From Dipetalonema caudispina (Eukaryota > Nematoda > Chromadorea > Rhabditida > Onchocercidae): a stretch of 64,000 nt of DNA. Shown piece by piece: positions 1-12,709 of the stretch. Both the position numbers and the translations under genes were made by a program. Position 1 is the first letter of the stretch, and every line of letters starts with the position of its first letter. A model generated the notes under the pieces. The model was not told the origin of the DNA. It made no database searches and saw only the letters and a list, made by a program, of their open reading frames with translations. Location: contig JABVXV010000014.1 of NCBI GenBank assembly GCA_013365325.1, forward strand, positions 62,001 to 126,000. Reading direction: 5' to 3'.

Positions 1-3000
1 TACAATCTCAAATTAACTTTCTCACATGTTCCAGTTCAATGTCACCGAAAAAAAATTAGCAAAGGATGTAATCAATTATCATTTTTGGCGAAATTTTGGT
101 ACACCAGGAGACAGTACTTTTACGTTTTATAGATTTCTATAAACTATCATCAATCTTTTCCAACTAAAAACTTAGAAAACGACATTGTAAATTGCAGGAA
201 ATCTGATAACTTTTTTTCAACTTGGATGCTAGTGATTTCCCTGGCCTGAAGCAGCTAGCTGAAAAATCATGCTTTACTAATATCCGGGCCAGATCCCCAG
301 CTGAATAATTATACTTTACTGATATCGTAGTCGGATGAAAACCAATATTGTACATATTTGACTGATAATACTCATCAATTTTGCGGTTTTTCGCATATTT
401 ATAAACCATTTTCTAGAACAATCAGGAATGATTAGTGGAAAAAAACGAAAGAACACATTAACAAAAAAAAAAAAGAAAAAAAAAATCAAATACTTGTTTT
501 AGGTTATTTGTCATTGCCACAAACAATTGACAGAAAAGAATGTTACATGAAAACTATACATTTATCTCTATCAATGGATTTAACCAACTGTTACTAATTA
601 AAATAATTATTATCCCATTAAATACATACTATTACATCCAAATCAGATTCTCTATGTTGCAATATAAATTTAAATTATTTATACTTATTTTTTGGATAAT
701 ATACGTGGAAAAATCCCATCGAAAAAAATTATTTATAATAACTACTACAATTCTCCTTTTTTTTTTAAGGGAAAAATCATTAGAATTTAATAAAAAAAAA
801 AAAAAAAAACTTTTTGAAAATCCTCAACAATGTGTGTAATATTTTTCAATGTAACTTGACATTTTTGAAAATTTTGAGAAAAATAGAATAGATTCTTTAT
901 CATATTATAACTAAGTCTGAGAGGAAAAAAAAAAAAAAAAAAAAAAAACGAAAAAGCAAAAACATTGTCAAGTTATCTGTCAACATTATAATGCTTTTTA
1001 TAGCTGTAAATACATTTAAGCTAAATCAATCGTGATATTTTGAAAAAAATATCAAGTAAGAAAATAAAGAAAAATTGAAAGAAGAATTTTTTTAAATTTT
1101 TACTAATTTTTATTTTTTTCCTCAACTTTTTTGCAAAATTCAATTTTAATGATTCATATCTGACACTATGGTTTTTATCCATTCAAACAGATTGCATATA
1201 TTTATAAGTTAGTTTTGGGCAATAGCTGAAGAATATGTTGTCGTTTGCTGATGCTTTCATTCAATTACTTCATCCATTGATTTAACTCCACCATCTCGCT
1301 TATATTTCTTTCCATTATTATTGATTTGATTTTTTAAGCTGCAATTATTACAAACTTTTTGTTAATGCTTATGCATCATAAATATTGATCAAATAAAGTG
1401 TAAAGATTAAATTAAAATTTTATTGTCACTAATGATGATTAGACATTGAAGGTAGAGAACAATTAAATCATTATAGGTTTAAAAAAAAAAAAAAAAAAAA
1501 AAAAAGAAATTGCAAATATGATCTTTTTGAAAACTAACAATATGTTAATATACTACAAATAACTGTAATGTAGTTATTATCATTGTAATTTTCGGTAATA
1601 GAAGAAAAAAAAAAGTAGTCCTTTTCACATTAAAATAATCATTTTGAGTAAATTTCCCAAGTTTTAGAAATTTTTTTTTTTTTTTTTTTAAATCGTCACG
1701 TATTATATAGCAAAACTTGTTTGTTTCATTCACGAATATTTTTCAGTAAATTTTTAGAAATTTATGATTTTAAAGTTATCCTCTCTTTCTTCATATTAAA
1801 ATAGTGTGAAAAGATTCTGAAGATTGATAAAAGTAAATTAGTAATTCTTGAGTGAAATGTTATTTTCCGGTGATGATAGTATTATTTTGATATATCTTCA
1901 TGAGTAAGACTTAGTTGATGAAATCATATCATTCCATTTAATCTTTCGCTTAATAACAGTCTTAATGGTTAACTTAAATTATTTCTATTGTGAGCAATTA
2001 GTTTCAAAAATATTTCAAGCATTAAATTCAAATACGAAAAATAGAACTACTTCATCCTTTAAATTGAATTCATTCCAATGTTCCTTTTTGATCCATTAAT
2101 CAGCTAGAAAGAGAAATGCTATTTGTTGATGAAATTTAGAAATACAATTGAAATCATTGCTGCAATTTCACAACTTCTCTTTATTTCCGCATGTTTAATA
2201 TAGCTATCGTTCAGCAGTTAATACAACTTTTTTTTTTCTTTTTTTTTTTTTTGGGGGAGGGGAGGTGGACTACGAAAATAATTTCAGTTAAAGATTTAGA
2301 TCTAATTCTTCTAATACCAAGCAATTTCAGGGAAATTGACAGCTAAGAGTAAAATATTTCATGAAAACAATTTTTGTTGAATAAAATTGGTCAATAGTTA
2401 CTTCCTGGCTTTCTTTTTTGTGAAATTCACTTTTTCTTGAGATAAAATAGATAATGTAATCTTATCACCTAATATTCCACTTTTTTTTTTTTTAATCTTT
2501 TTTACAAGATTTTTCCTCAAAAAATATTTGTACCAAACATTCAAAATAAATCATTCCAAGCATAGAATCTATTCTATTGAATTTTATTTTGTTTATCATT
2601 AACTGATATCTCGTATAGTAAAAAAATTTTATTCTTTCTTAATTATCATAGTTTAACAGCAACATTAATTTTTAGATCATTTCTTGACTATTTTAATGAA
2701 ACTTCCTCTATCTTCGTTTGAAACTGTACTAATAATTTCTAACTTACTCCTTGGAATTAGCGTTTACATTCGCAATTGTCACACGAATCGCTGTTACTAT
2801 CCTTTACAAAATTTTACAGTTGTGAAATTTGAATAATTTACATTATTTCTTCCTAGCGAAAAATAAATAAAATTTGTCGATTTTTCGTTTTTTTTTTTTT
2901 TTTTTTTTCATCTACAAACGGATAAAACATATGCTGAAAATGCTGCAAAAAGAGGAATGATATATGACAATGTTTGTGAAAATGATATCAGATGATATTT

Positions 3001-4745
3001 ATAGAATATAAAAAGAAAGTTAAATGTTATTATTGATAATGCTTATTATAATTCCTTATGATTTATATTCCTATAAATTAATATCACTTCAACAGTTCCT
3101 GCAAAAGTTATTTTTATCCATTTTAACAAACATGCGAAGCAATCATCCATCATTCAATATAGTACAAATTTGCGCAGATCATTGAAGCGCACTAAGTTGT
3201 TAAAATCACCGAAAAAATGTTTTCGTATCAATCAACTTTTCGTATTTCTTTTTTTTTTTTTTTTTTTTTAAACCAACAGGATTTGCATGACTTTAATTTT
3301 ACACTTCTTCTGCATGATTTTTAATTTTGCAGAAGTGCAATATTTCTTAGACAAATGTGCAACACAACAATTATTTTTTCCATCTAATTCAAAAGAACTT
3401 TCAAAGTTTTGAATTAACTTTTCATCTCTGTGTTATGCATTGTATTTGCATACTTGCATTATATGAATTTTACTAAAAGCAGTGAAATTTCTTTTTTACT
3501 TAAAAGATGATTCATAATCACGAATTTATAATAATTCAATTAAAATTTAGTCCAAAATTTTAATTACGAATATTACTGAAATTTCCTGTTCTATCCATTT
3601 CGCTTTAACTTTCCGTTTCCGTTTTCGCTTTCAGATGTAAGTTAATTTAACCTTACATATGTATATATATTAATTTAAATATTTATATATATTAATTTAA
3701 ATTAAACTCCATCTTTATTGTGAAAATTTTCAATTAATCATTTGAATCTATAGCAAAGTATAATAACGATACCTTTTTGACAACTATCTATCACCGTGAA
3801 TAAAGAAGTCGTTAGAAGACTTTGTGCAAGCTAAAAATTAAACGAATTAAAAATTAATTCATTTAATTTTTCAAGAAAATGATTTGAATTCTTCATGTTT
3901 TCTGATATCAAAATCTCTCCAACTATGATCGATTAATGCGTCAGTTCATAGTAAGCTTTTTCAACTTACTTCTATCATAAGTAATAGAGTGAGAAATAAA
4001 TCTTATTCAGAAGTGATATACTTCTCGAAATATCAAATGGTTCAGTTTTTTTCTTTTTTTTTCAAAATAAATGTTTGTTAAGACACTGAGGAAAGATGAG
4101 GTGAAATCATTGGTATTTAGGATAGAAAATATTTTCAGCGATAAATAGTAGAAGTATAAACTTTCAGTTAAATTAGCTCATACAAGGAATGATCAATTTT
4201 AGCAACAAATAAAAAATGAAAATTGGCATATAACGCCTTAGGCGAGAAGACATTATGCGACAAATAAACAAAACAGATTCTCTCTTGACTACCTATAAAA
4301 AATATTTGCTATTTACAGTATATTATTTAATCAGTAAATGAAATAAAATAGGGATTAAATAGTTAACATCTGATAGGTTAATGCTGCAGGACAAAGAGAG
4401 CTTTACTTTTCCACCTGTTTCGAAAATTAGTATTTTTCTGCTGGATTATATTTAGTGTTATTTAATTTTAGTATTTCTAATCATTGACATTGTATTTTGA
4501 TTTTTGGCAATGCAGAAAATTCATAAAATTCGAATCACATAATTTTTTATTAACTATTCATTTCATTCCCAACTTTTAACTTCTTTTCAATTTAAGCCAT
4601 GCACAATTTCTAATGTTATTTGCTATGTGATAAGGGAAAAATTTATGCCGGAAAAGAATTAAGCCTCTTTTTCAAAACGTTTCAGAATCGAGCGAATGTT
4701 TTGTAAAGATCAGAAAGATGTCAAGAGTTCAGATCAGCCCAATTA
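1..4745. other. intergenic, no gene recognised
   Basis: I find no open frame with believable codon use or linked splice sites. The stretch holds long homopolymer runs (for example A-runs at about 925-948 and 1482-1505, and T-runs at about 1671-1690, 2888-2908 and 3248-3269) and otherwise unstructured AT-rich sequence. The short open frames here are mostly runs of Lys, Phe, Ile and Asn codons made by A/T tracts. Confidence 0.7.
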
Positions 4746-6157
4746 ATGTCGACTTCAAGCTCTTCTAACTTTGGAAATGTTGCAATTGTATTTGCACTTT
4801 TCTTTATCGGTAAGTTAATGAAAATTTCTTAATTTGGTTTTTAATGCTAAAGTAACTAATATTAGATTGTCAAAAAAATAAATAAATAAATTAATTAATG
4901 CTGAAGTATCCAGTATTACTACTTTGAATATGTAATGAAAGAACATTATATCATTTATTTTTTCCCAAGATAAAAAATATCACATAGTCTTGTTTATGAT
5001 GAACTGTCATCTGAATTCCTTAAAGTTGCATCTGAATTCCTCAGAATCAGTAAAAGTTAGCTATGCAGTACATTTCATCTGCATGCTGCAATATATAGTT
5101 AGCAGTAAAACAAAAAAGGGAACCTTTTCAACGATTTTGCAGTGTGTTCAGTGGTGACTTCGGATTATGTAATACATGTACCATCACCAAAACTGTTCAA
5201 AAGTCGTCTAAAAGGTCAAGTTGCTTGTTATGCTTGTATATCCTTCGCAAATGATTCCAATTTACAGCAATTCCACGATGGCAACTCTACTGCTGATCTA
5301 TATCGAACACTTGAAAAGGTAAGGATCTAAGATCAATTAGTAGAATTTCGGCTATTGCTAATAATAACGCATAAATTGGATTACTTTTTTTTAAAAATTC
5401 TATTCAGTTGTGATAATAGGCAATTAAAAATTCAATTCATTATAGATCCATCGGCTTTATAATCATTTTTTATTACGAATTCGGAAAATTTGTTGTCAAC
5501 CACTTGCAAATTTACATTAGTACAGGCTGGATTACTGATACCAAAACGTGTAACAAAGTGTACCGAATCATATCTTCCAAATATTCCCAGTAATTATCAA
5601 ACGGATTTGGTATTCTGTCCAAATACTGTCAAAGAACCAGGCGCATGTGTTAAATTAAAAGGACACCATAACGGTGATATATTTTGCCATTTTTAAAAAT
5701 CAAATTTTACACTTTCCAAAATAAAATAATTTAATGCTTCTAACAAGTTTTGTTTTTATAAGTTTAGTTTCCTCCTGTGAAGACTATTCAATGAAATTTT
5801 AAGACTTGTTTTGGAAAATTAACAATTAATTGCTGCTAACTTTACAACAATTGTTTTCCTTCTCCTGTTATGATATGATATGACTGATTTATCTCAAGAG
5901 AGTTATCAATTACAGGTGATCAGTATGTTTATCGTAATTGTTGGCATAATATGTGGATTGAAAAACGGCCATATGCGCGACAGATGTCCGAGCAATGTTA
6001 TATTGATGAATTGGTGCAAAATTTTGTAGCAACAAGTGACAACAAAATATGCTTTTGCGAAGATGACCTTTGCAATAGTAGCTATAGCATAATGCTATCT
6101 TTGTCCAATGATCTTTGTTTGATAATCATATTTATCACATTTTTATATTTGCATTAA
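4746..6157 (+). CDS. Ly-6/uPAR-like secreted or GPI-anchored protein, 4 exons
   Basis: Exons 4746-4809, 5143-5318, 5526-5673 and 5916-6157 join in frame (phases 1, 0, 1) into 209 residues. Residues 1 to about 25 form a signal peptide (Ser-rich start, then AIVFALFFIV). The mature part is Cys-rich, with VACYAC near its start and ICFCEDDLCNSS near its end. The final Cys-Asn pair is the hallmark of the Ly-6/uPAR three-finger fold. A hydrophobic C-terminal tail after Ser-Ser fits a GPI-attachment signal, so the protein probably sits on the outer cell surface. The 5' end has a splice acceptor (TTCAG) 16 bases before the ATG, consistent with trans-splicing, and an AATAAA lies 56 bases after the stop. 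Family members in worms tune receptors and signalling. The exact partner is not evident. Other Cys-rich GPI proteins are possible. Confidence 0.75.
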
Positions 6158-6212
6158 ATTAATAGTTCTTTTGTTGCAAGGGAATGTTGTAATGTATTAT
6201 TTACATTTCTTA

Positions 6213-6218
6213 AATAAA
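6213..6218 (+). terminator. polyadenylation signal of the Ly-6-like gene
   Basis: An AATAAA hexamer lies 56 bases downstream of the stop codon of the Ly-6-like gene, on the same strand. Confidence 0.6.
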
Positions 6219-7650
6219 GTAACTTTTCATCATAATTTGCATTGCATATAAGCTATCTATAAATGTGAAAAAGAGAAATGTAAAACTTTTTAAATGTAAT
6301 GCAAATAATGACCAAATGGTCATCGACAGGACTGATTACAGTAGAAGTACCTCAGAATTAACTAATTATTACCTCGCTCCTGAGAAAATACTTTAAATAC
6401 TGAATTAAAAAACTGATTGACTGTAGAAACATTTCATGTGAAGTTACCGAATGATACAATTTTCCGCTTTTCATTTAAGTAATAATTTGCATTTCAAGAA
6501 ACCGAAATTAAGCTCAGTATCATCATACGTATCATTCAACGTAACGTGACTTTTGCTAGTGGCAGCAAAGAATGCCATGAATAGAATTCATTATGGAAAT
6601 AATCAGCCTCTAATTTTACTAACATAATATTTGCAGAAATCTGATTTAGGTAGCAATTATACTTTAACATCAATGCATATATCGGATACGGTCTAATTGT
6701 TTCCACTCTCAACACAGTGAATAATAACCGGAATTTTTCGACAATATTCTGGTGATAGATCTTTTAAAATGAATCAGTCGTCAATTACTATTAGATATCA
6801 TAATTAAGGTATAAACTTACAAGTAAGTACTTACTTGAGTAATTTACTGATGTTTACCATGACAGTGATATCATATTTTATCTTGAAATTTCAAAATAAT
6901 CTGTTTGATCATTTATTTTCCATATTAAAAATGCATGAAATAACGAAGAAATATCAACGAAGGAAATTAGTCGATGACCTTTAGCGAGGTTGATTTTCTA
7001 ATATAGTTAATTTCTCGGCAAAAATTTAGGCTTAAATTACAGTTATCTCGTATTTCAAAAATGGAATTCTTCTTCAGTAACATCACTTAATAAACTTTAA
7101 AATTAAAAGTCCAAAACATTTAATTGGTGATTCTACTATAAGAAGAACAAGTTTCTAAAGTTCAAATTACAATTATAAAAAAGTGCACAAACATCAAAAG
7201 GCATTATTATTGAAGCTCAATGAAAATTGAAGTGCAATATTCTGACAAATGGAAGAAAATTAGCACCATTAGTCGAGAGAGGCAATTTGCAATATCAGGC
7301 AAAGTAAGTAAGGGGCAAAGTTCAAGTAATATTATCATCAAGATTGATACATCGAATAGTATTGACAAATTTTTAACCTTCCAAGAAGCAATTCAAATAT
7401 CATTATTTTTGAACAGATAAAAATTTGTTACATACAAGAGAATTCTTAACAAAGTTCTTCATTTTACTTTCGAAAAACTCTTTCAATTAATTTTTCAAAA
7501 ATTTCATCCTTTTATTTTAATTTCTCTAATCTTTATTTAATACCAGCTAAAAATATCTATTATATATATAATTATTTGAGCAATTAACATTGTATTTTAA
7601 TTTTCATTCCTGTCCATTGAGATAAAAAATGTGATGAACAACAGATAGTG
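6219..7650. other. intergenic between Ly-6-like gene and sulfotransferase gene
   Basis: No confident gene. An open frame at 7220-7420 (+) has balanced amino-acid use and contains a good donor-like GTAAGTAAGG at about 7303. I found no partner exon or homology for it, so I do not call it. Confidence 0.5.
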
Positions 7651-9909
7651 CTAAGAAAGCGCTTTCTCTTCCCAATTCCACCATTGATTTACCATTTTAA
7701 TGAATTTCGCATTGTACGGCCGGAAACTTTTGCGCAATTTTAACTGAACTTCTGGCATAATGTTTACATGAGGACGACCTTTAGTATTCCCAAGACATTT
7801 AGCTGTATATCGATCTTTCCGTCGGAAACAATAAAATCCTTTATGCTTATTGAAAACCAATTGATCCGGTTTAAATGATTCCGGAATGTGCAAAAATCGT
7901 TCAACTTTTTGCAACTGAAAAAATAAAAGTAATAATAGTAGAAACAATTATTGACTTCTGATAATAACTTACATCTTCCTAAAAATCGAAAATATTTATA
8001 TCTTTTCTATGGATATTTTAAAAATGCAAAAACACAAATACTTTTTTTTTTTTTAGATATTGAAAATATGAAATAAACAATTAAAACTAACCTGCGATAA
8101 GGGATCAACGATAAATTTGTCACCATCCAGAATTAGGAAATTTTTTAGTGAAAAATATTTCAACCATTGACCCATATGGAGTGAATACAACGAATTACGC
8201 ACCGGTTTATAATTAACATTAATTGCAAAACTATCGTTGAGAAAGGCTTCTGCTTCAAACGATGGTTTCGTCTTGTTCCGCTCATGTTTTGTATATAGTA
8301 CCTGAAAATATGATAACTGCTTACACATGCAAAAAATTTGACCATAACTGTCCACTGCATTATTATCATTCATGATCAGCCTGTAGCATTGAATGATCCT
8401 AAATTTCTTTTTGAAAAATACAATTTATACTTTTATTACTTAGTCACTCTCAACTTCATATAATCTGAAACAATATCTTTCAAATTTCATATTATCACAT
8501 TATTATTATTACAACTTTACAGCCTTTTTCTAATCCAAAACTATTCCACATTTTCGATGCACAATTTAATTTCTCCAATTATATAAGTTCCAGCAATTAT
8601 TATTCATTTTCTAACTTTCTTTATCCTATAACTTACAATATTCAAAGCATTGGAGTTCGTCAATTTTGTTGTAAAAAATGAAGAAGAAAAAAAAAAACAA
8701 AACATTATAAATTTCCTTTTGAGAGAAGTTCAGGGATGTTATTAACAACTTAGCGCATCCTTTCGCCCAAACAAAATTTTGATTTGAAAAAGTGAAAAAT
8801 TTTATTGAACACAAAAGTTACTTTTAGTTTGGAAGACGAATTTGTTGTGGAAAGCATAAACATTCGCACAAATCAACAGTTAATTTTTGTTCAAATAATA
8901 GGAAACAATCAGAGAATATTCCAATAATTTTTACCTGAGTAAAGTCACTAATTGTACGAATAACCGGATCCCTCAATATTAATATCAATTTCATTGAACT
9001 ATTTAAACGATGAACTCTTTCTGGTGCATATTGATTTGTGAAATAAGCTGGTGTTTTTTCGATTGTCACCTTAAAAGAACAACAAATTTGGTTTACTGAA
9101 ATCGAAATCACATTCAGTTGATTAAATAGAAGATAAGGTTAAAGTGTTTTCAATGAACTTTTTTGGATTTCAAAATGTCATTGGGAAAAAACGAACACTC
9201 TCATTCAAATTAGCTTTTTCAAAAAAGAGAGAAACCTGCTCAGGATATGTATGTGGCATTTGCCGACGATACCAATCTGATCCTTTAGTATATGTTACAT
9301 TATCGTTAAAAAAATGCATCTCTCGTCGAGCGACACGAATATAAGGTTGTATCGCAAGTGCATCTAACAATGCTCTGGTACCACCTTTGCGTACACCTAT
9401 GATTAGACATTGTGGTAAACGTTGTTGTCTACGACGAGCTGGTAATGGTGCTGCTAAAGGTACGCTGAAAAGATCGAACGTAAAGCTTTTTTTTCTTGAT
9501 TTCTACTAAATACTACAATAAATTAAACTTTACACATTTATATAATTAGCTTAATTTGTAAAAAGTTTATCATGTAATATTTAATTACCTGAATTAATTA
9601 TCAATTACTTCAAGTTTGACCAAAATAATCAGTAAAAAACTGAAGAAAAAAAGAAAAAACTTTTCCTACTTAAATCATTTCATTTGTAGAAATAGAGACA
9701 AATATCATTTAAATAGGTCAACAATTCATTAACCTTTCAGTACTCATTGATTCACTGCTATCATATTGCCCATAAAGAGGTGTTTCAATTATTGAAGGAT
9801 GAGTTCCGGATACACGAACACTAAGTAAGCTAGTATTTATTACAGATACTATTACCACTAATACACATCCTGCAGTAAATACTGTTACTTTTAACGTTGA
9901 TTTTTCCAT
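7651..9909 (-). CDS. hst-3: heparan sulfate glucosamine 3-O-sulfotransferase, 5 exons
   Basis: Exons in order: 9909-9734, 9464-9236, 9069-8935, 8301-8092 and 7914-7651, joining in frame to 337 residues, close to animal HS3ST1/HS3ST5. It is a type II Golgi protein with a membrane anchor at residues 8-30. The PAPS 5'-phosphosulfate loop is KGGTRALLDAL (85-95). The catalytic Glu is E107 in REMHFF. EKTPAYF follows at 139-145, and the 3'-phosphate site is LILRDPVIRTISD (165-177). The C-terminal disulfide pair is C279/C290 around GFYCFRRKD. From the family: it transfers sulfate from PAPS to the 3-OH of glucosamine in heparan sulfate, the rarest modification, used to code protein-binding sites. All expected active-site residues are present. 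The frame stays open 7 codons upstream of the ATG to a splice acceptor at 9931, so a longer N-terminus is possible. C. elegans has two paralogues and I cannot say which is the orthologue. Confidence 0.93.
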
Positions 9910-12619
9910 TTTAAACGCATATTTATGTTCCTGAAATGATAAAGACGAGTTAACAGTGTACGAAATTGAATAATTTATTTGTTTAACAAGAATTTCGCGG
10001 AAATTTTTTTTATTCCTTTTAGATTACATGAATATACATTTTTTTTTTTTTTTTTTTTTTTTTTGTAACTCAATAATAGTACCATTCCATATGTTGTTTA
10101 TTTTTGTTGCAAAAGAATCAGCAATTCTTTTATTAATCAATTTTAACCTACAGTAAATGAAATTTGCATTGATATTTTGGAGGTCAGATAAAAAAAACGA
10201 TTAGGATTCAAAGGTCACAAAATAGATGAAAAGAATACAATGATTGGATCTTATAATAAAGTTGGATATATAATAATAATAATTATGCATATAATAATAA
10301 AGAGATTGTTGCTTGGTGAATTTGATGAGATTTGAATTAGAAATACAAGTTAAATCTTGATCTTACCACTGAAATGTCAACAACAAAAATTTTCAAAATA
10401 CACCTAGCAGTTATTATTAGCTGACAAAAGTTTTCATAATAGATGAATTTTTTCAAATAAAATACGGTAACATTTTTTGTTGAAATAAATTGGAAAATGC
10501 CGAGGTACGTAGTAGAAACTTCAAAATTGTTAATTTAGAGTTATCTTCATTATCAAAAAAGGTGAATGGATTAGCAGGAAGAAAATCGCTTCACAGAATG
10601 AAGTCGATACTAACAACTTTTATAATTCATTCCAACAATTATTTTGCAACCAACAAAAATTTCTCAGCTTTTACAAGCTTCCAAGATTTATTACTGTTAA
10701 ATGCAAGGAAATTTGAAATTTTTTTTCGATGATCAAGAAGGGTTATTTCACAGCTGCAAAATATATTAGCTTCAGTAAGAGCACCATCAGCATGTTTTCA
10801 GTTGAATAAACGCAAAAAAAAAAAAAAAAAATTTTTTGAAATATAATAATGAATGCTATAATCATTATTGATAAATGAATTTATAAATGAAAGTGCGGAA
10901 TAAGGAATCTTTATCAATTTTTTTTTTTTTTTTTAATTTTTTTGTTTGTGTTCAGATGAAATAATTTTCATTATAAATTACGTCTGCATATTAACCCTCC
11001 TATATTAAGCTAATTTAGAATACATAAATCTTATTGTAACAATAAGAAAATTTACTAATAAAGATTTGAACATCTCAACAAAAAGAAAAAAGATCGTACG
11101 TATCAAAGCTCGCTTTATGACATATCCTTTCGGATAATGATTTTAATCAAAAAAATTAAACGGGAATGGACAGGAAAATTTATGTCTAACTATTTATTAC
11201 GGATTCATCAAAAAGATATTTTGACCATTCTTGGTTGACCTAACATTTTGTGGAGTTGACTCTCATAATGATATTAATGAATTTATGCACAAGAATAATT
11301 ATACCAAATTTGCCAATTTTTTTTTTTTGGTAACCTATATAAATTTTATATTTTATAGTCTATCATCATGGTTTTCCTTTACAATTACCTATTACAAAAG
11401 TGTAACGAAGCAGAAAAATTTAGTGATATTGTTGTAGGAAAAGTTATCAGTAAATAAACTCAAAATTGAATATAAATGAACTCAAAATTGAATAAAACAA
11501 TCTAACGAAGAGATTCATCAATGTTTGAGTAGTTAATATGAAATTATTGTTGACTGTGAAAAAGGAAAATTTTATTTACACAAAGGACAGATGAATGAAT
11601 GCTATTTGACAATTAAATTATATCAGCGCAAAAGAGATTGTTTCATTTATTTGACAAAATATATTATACAATGTAAAATTTCAATGCTATGAAAAACTTT
11701 TGAAGTGAACTCAATGATGTTGAATTATTCAAAAGCATTAAACTTGTTTATGCCTTTTTGTTTTTTGAATTTGCATAACTTTTCAAAATAATTGGCCATT
11801 AAACGTTTTAGAAAATGTGAAGTTTGAAGTACCATTAAGAAGTTCTTGAATAGTATAATTTACAGTTTCGTTTATTATTTATTATTCGAGTGTATCATAG
11901 GTTGGAATAGAGAAAAATGAAATGATAGTTATTTGAGACTAAATAACTATTTTAGACAAATTAAATTATGAGCTATAAAATGAAATGATGGCTGTGTTTT
12001 AAAAAAAAAATAAATAATACAATGATGAAATCAATTGCGAACAAAATAATAAGAACTAAAAGATTGTCCAATTGTAAAAAAAATAAATGAAACTTCGAGT
12101 TCACAAAAGAACCTATTAATCTTTCTTTTTCAAATTCATTTTGTTATCGAATCATTTCATTCCATTACCAGAATTATTCAATGTTACACATTTTGAAATA
12201 ATTCATTTTAAACGTATAAAAGCTTTCTATTTTTTTGTTTTAAAATTTTATATCCATGAAAAAAAAAAAAAGAAAGAAAAAAATCTTTTGAAAATTTTAT
12301 TATCATTCAAATTGGCAAAAATAAAGATGAAAAAAAATAAATGGAACGAATAGCTGAAATGCATTTAGGAATTCAAAAATAAATCAGTAAATGCAAAATA
12401 TTTTATAGATAAACGTTAAAATATTGCCTAAATCTCTTTCTTTCTTTCTTTTTTTTTTCGAATTAATAACAATTAATTCATTACATTAAAAAGTTTACCT
12501 TTTATGAAGTGCTATTTAAATTTAATAATGATTGTAAAAATGAGATAGAAAGTAAGGGATGGCATAAGTCGATTAATGATGAAATGTGTATTGAACTGAA
12601 TGTATATATATCCTACTAC

Positions 12620-12709
12620 AAATGTTGGTGAGTTTTTCGAGCAGAGCAATGGAAGTTCGGAAGATAATGCAGCTGTCACTTTTTCCAGCCAACTAAACAT
12701 CATCATCAT
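12620..12709 (-). other. possible upstream coding exon (first exon of the sulfotransferase?)
   Basis: Thirty codons starting with four Met, then FSWLEKVTAALSSELPLLCS, end in phase 0 before a GT donor (GTAGTA). The next downstream exon on this strand that opens in phase 0 is the sulfotransferase exon, which can be read in frame from 9930 (EHKYAFK before its Met). Joining them would give a type II protein with a longer cytoplasmic tail across a 2.7 kb intron. Codon use looks coding, but no homology supports it. Confidence 0.28.

Noticed and set aside
7220..7420. Protein-like 66-codon frame with an internal GTAAGTAAGG donor
   Set aside because: Composition is reasonable, but no acceptor-linked partner exon and no homology were seen.
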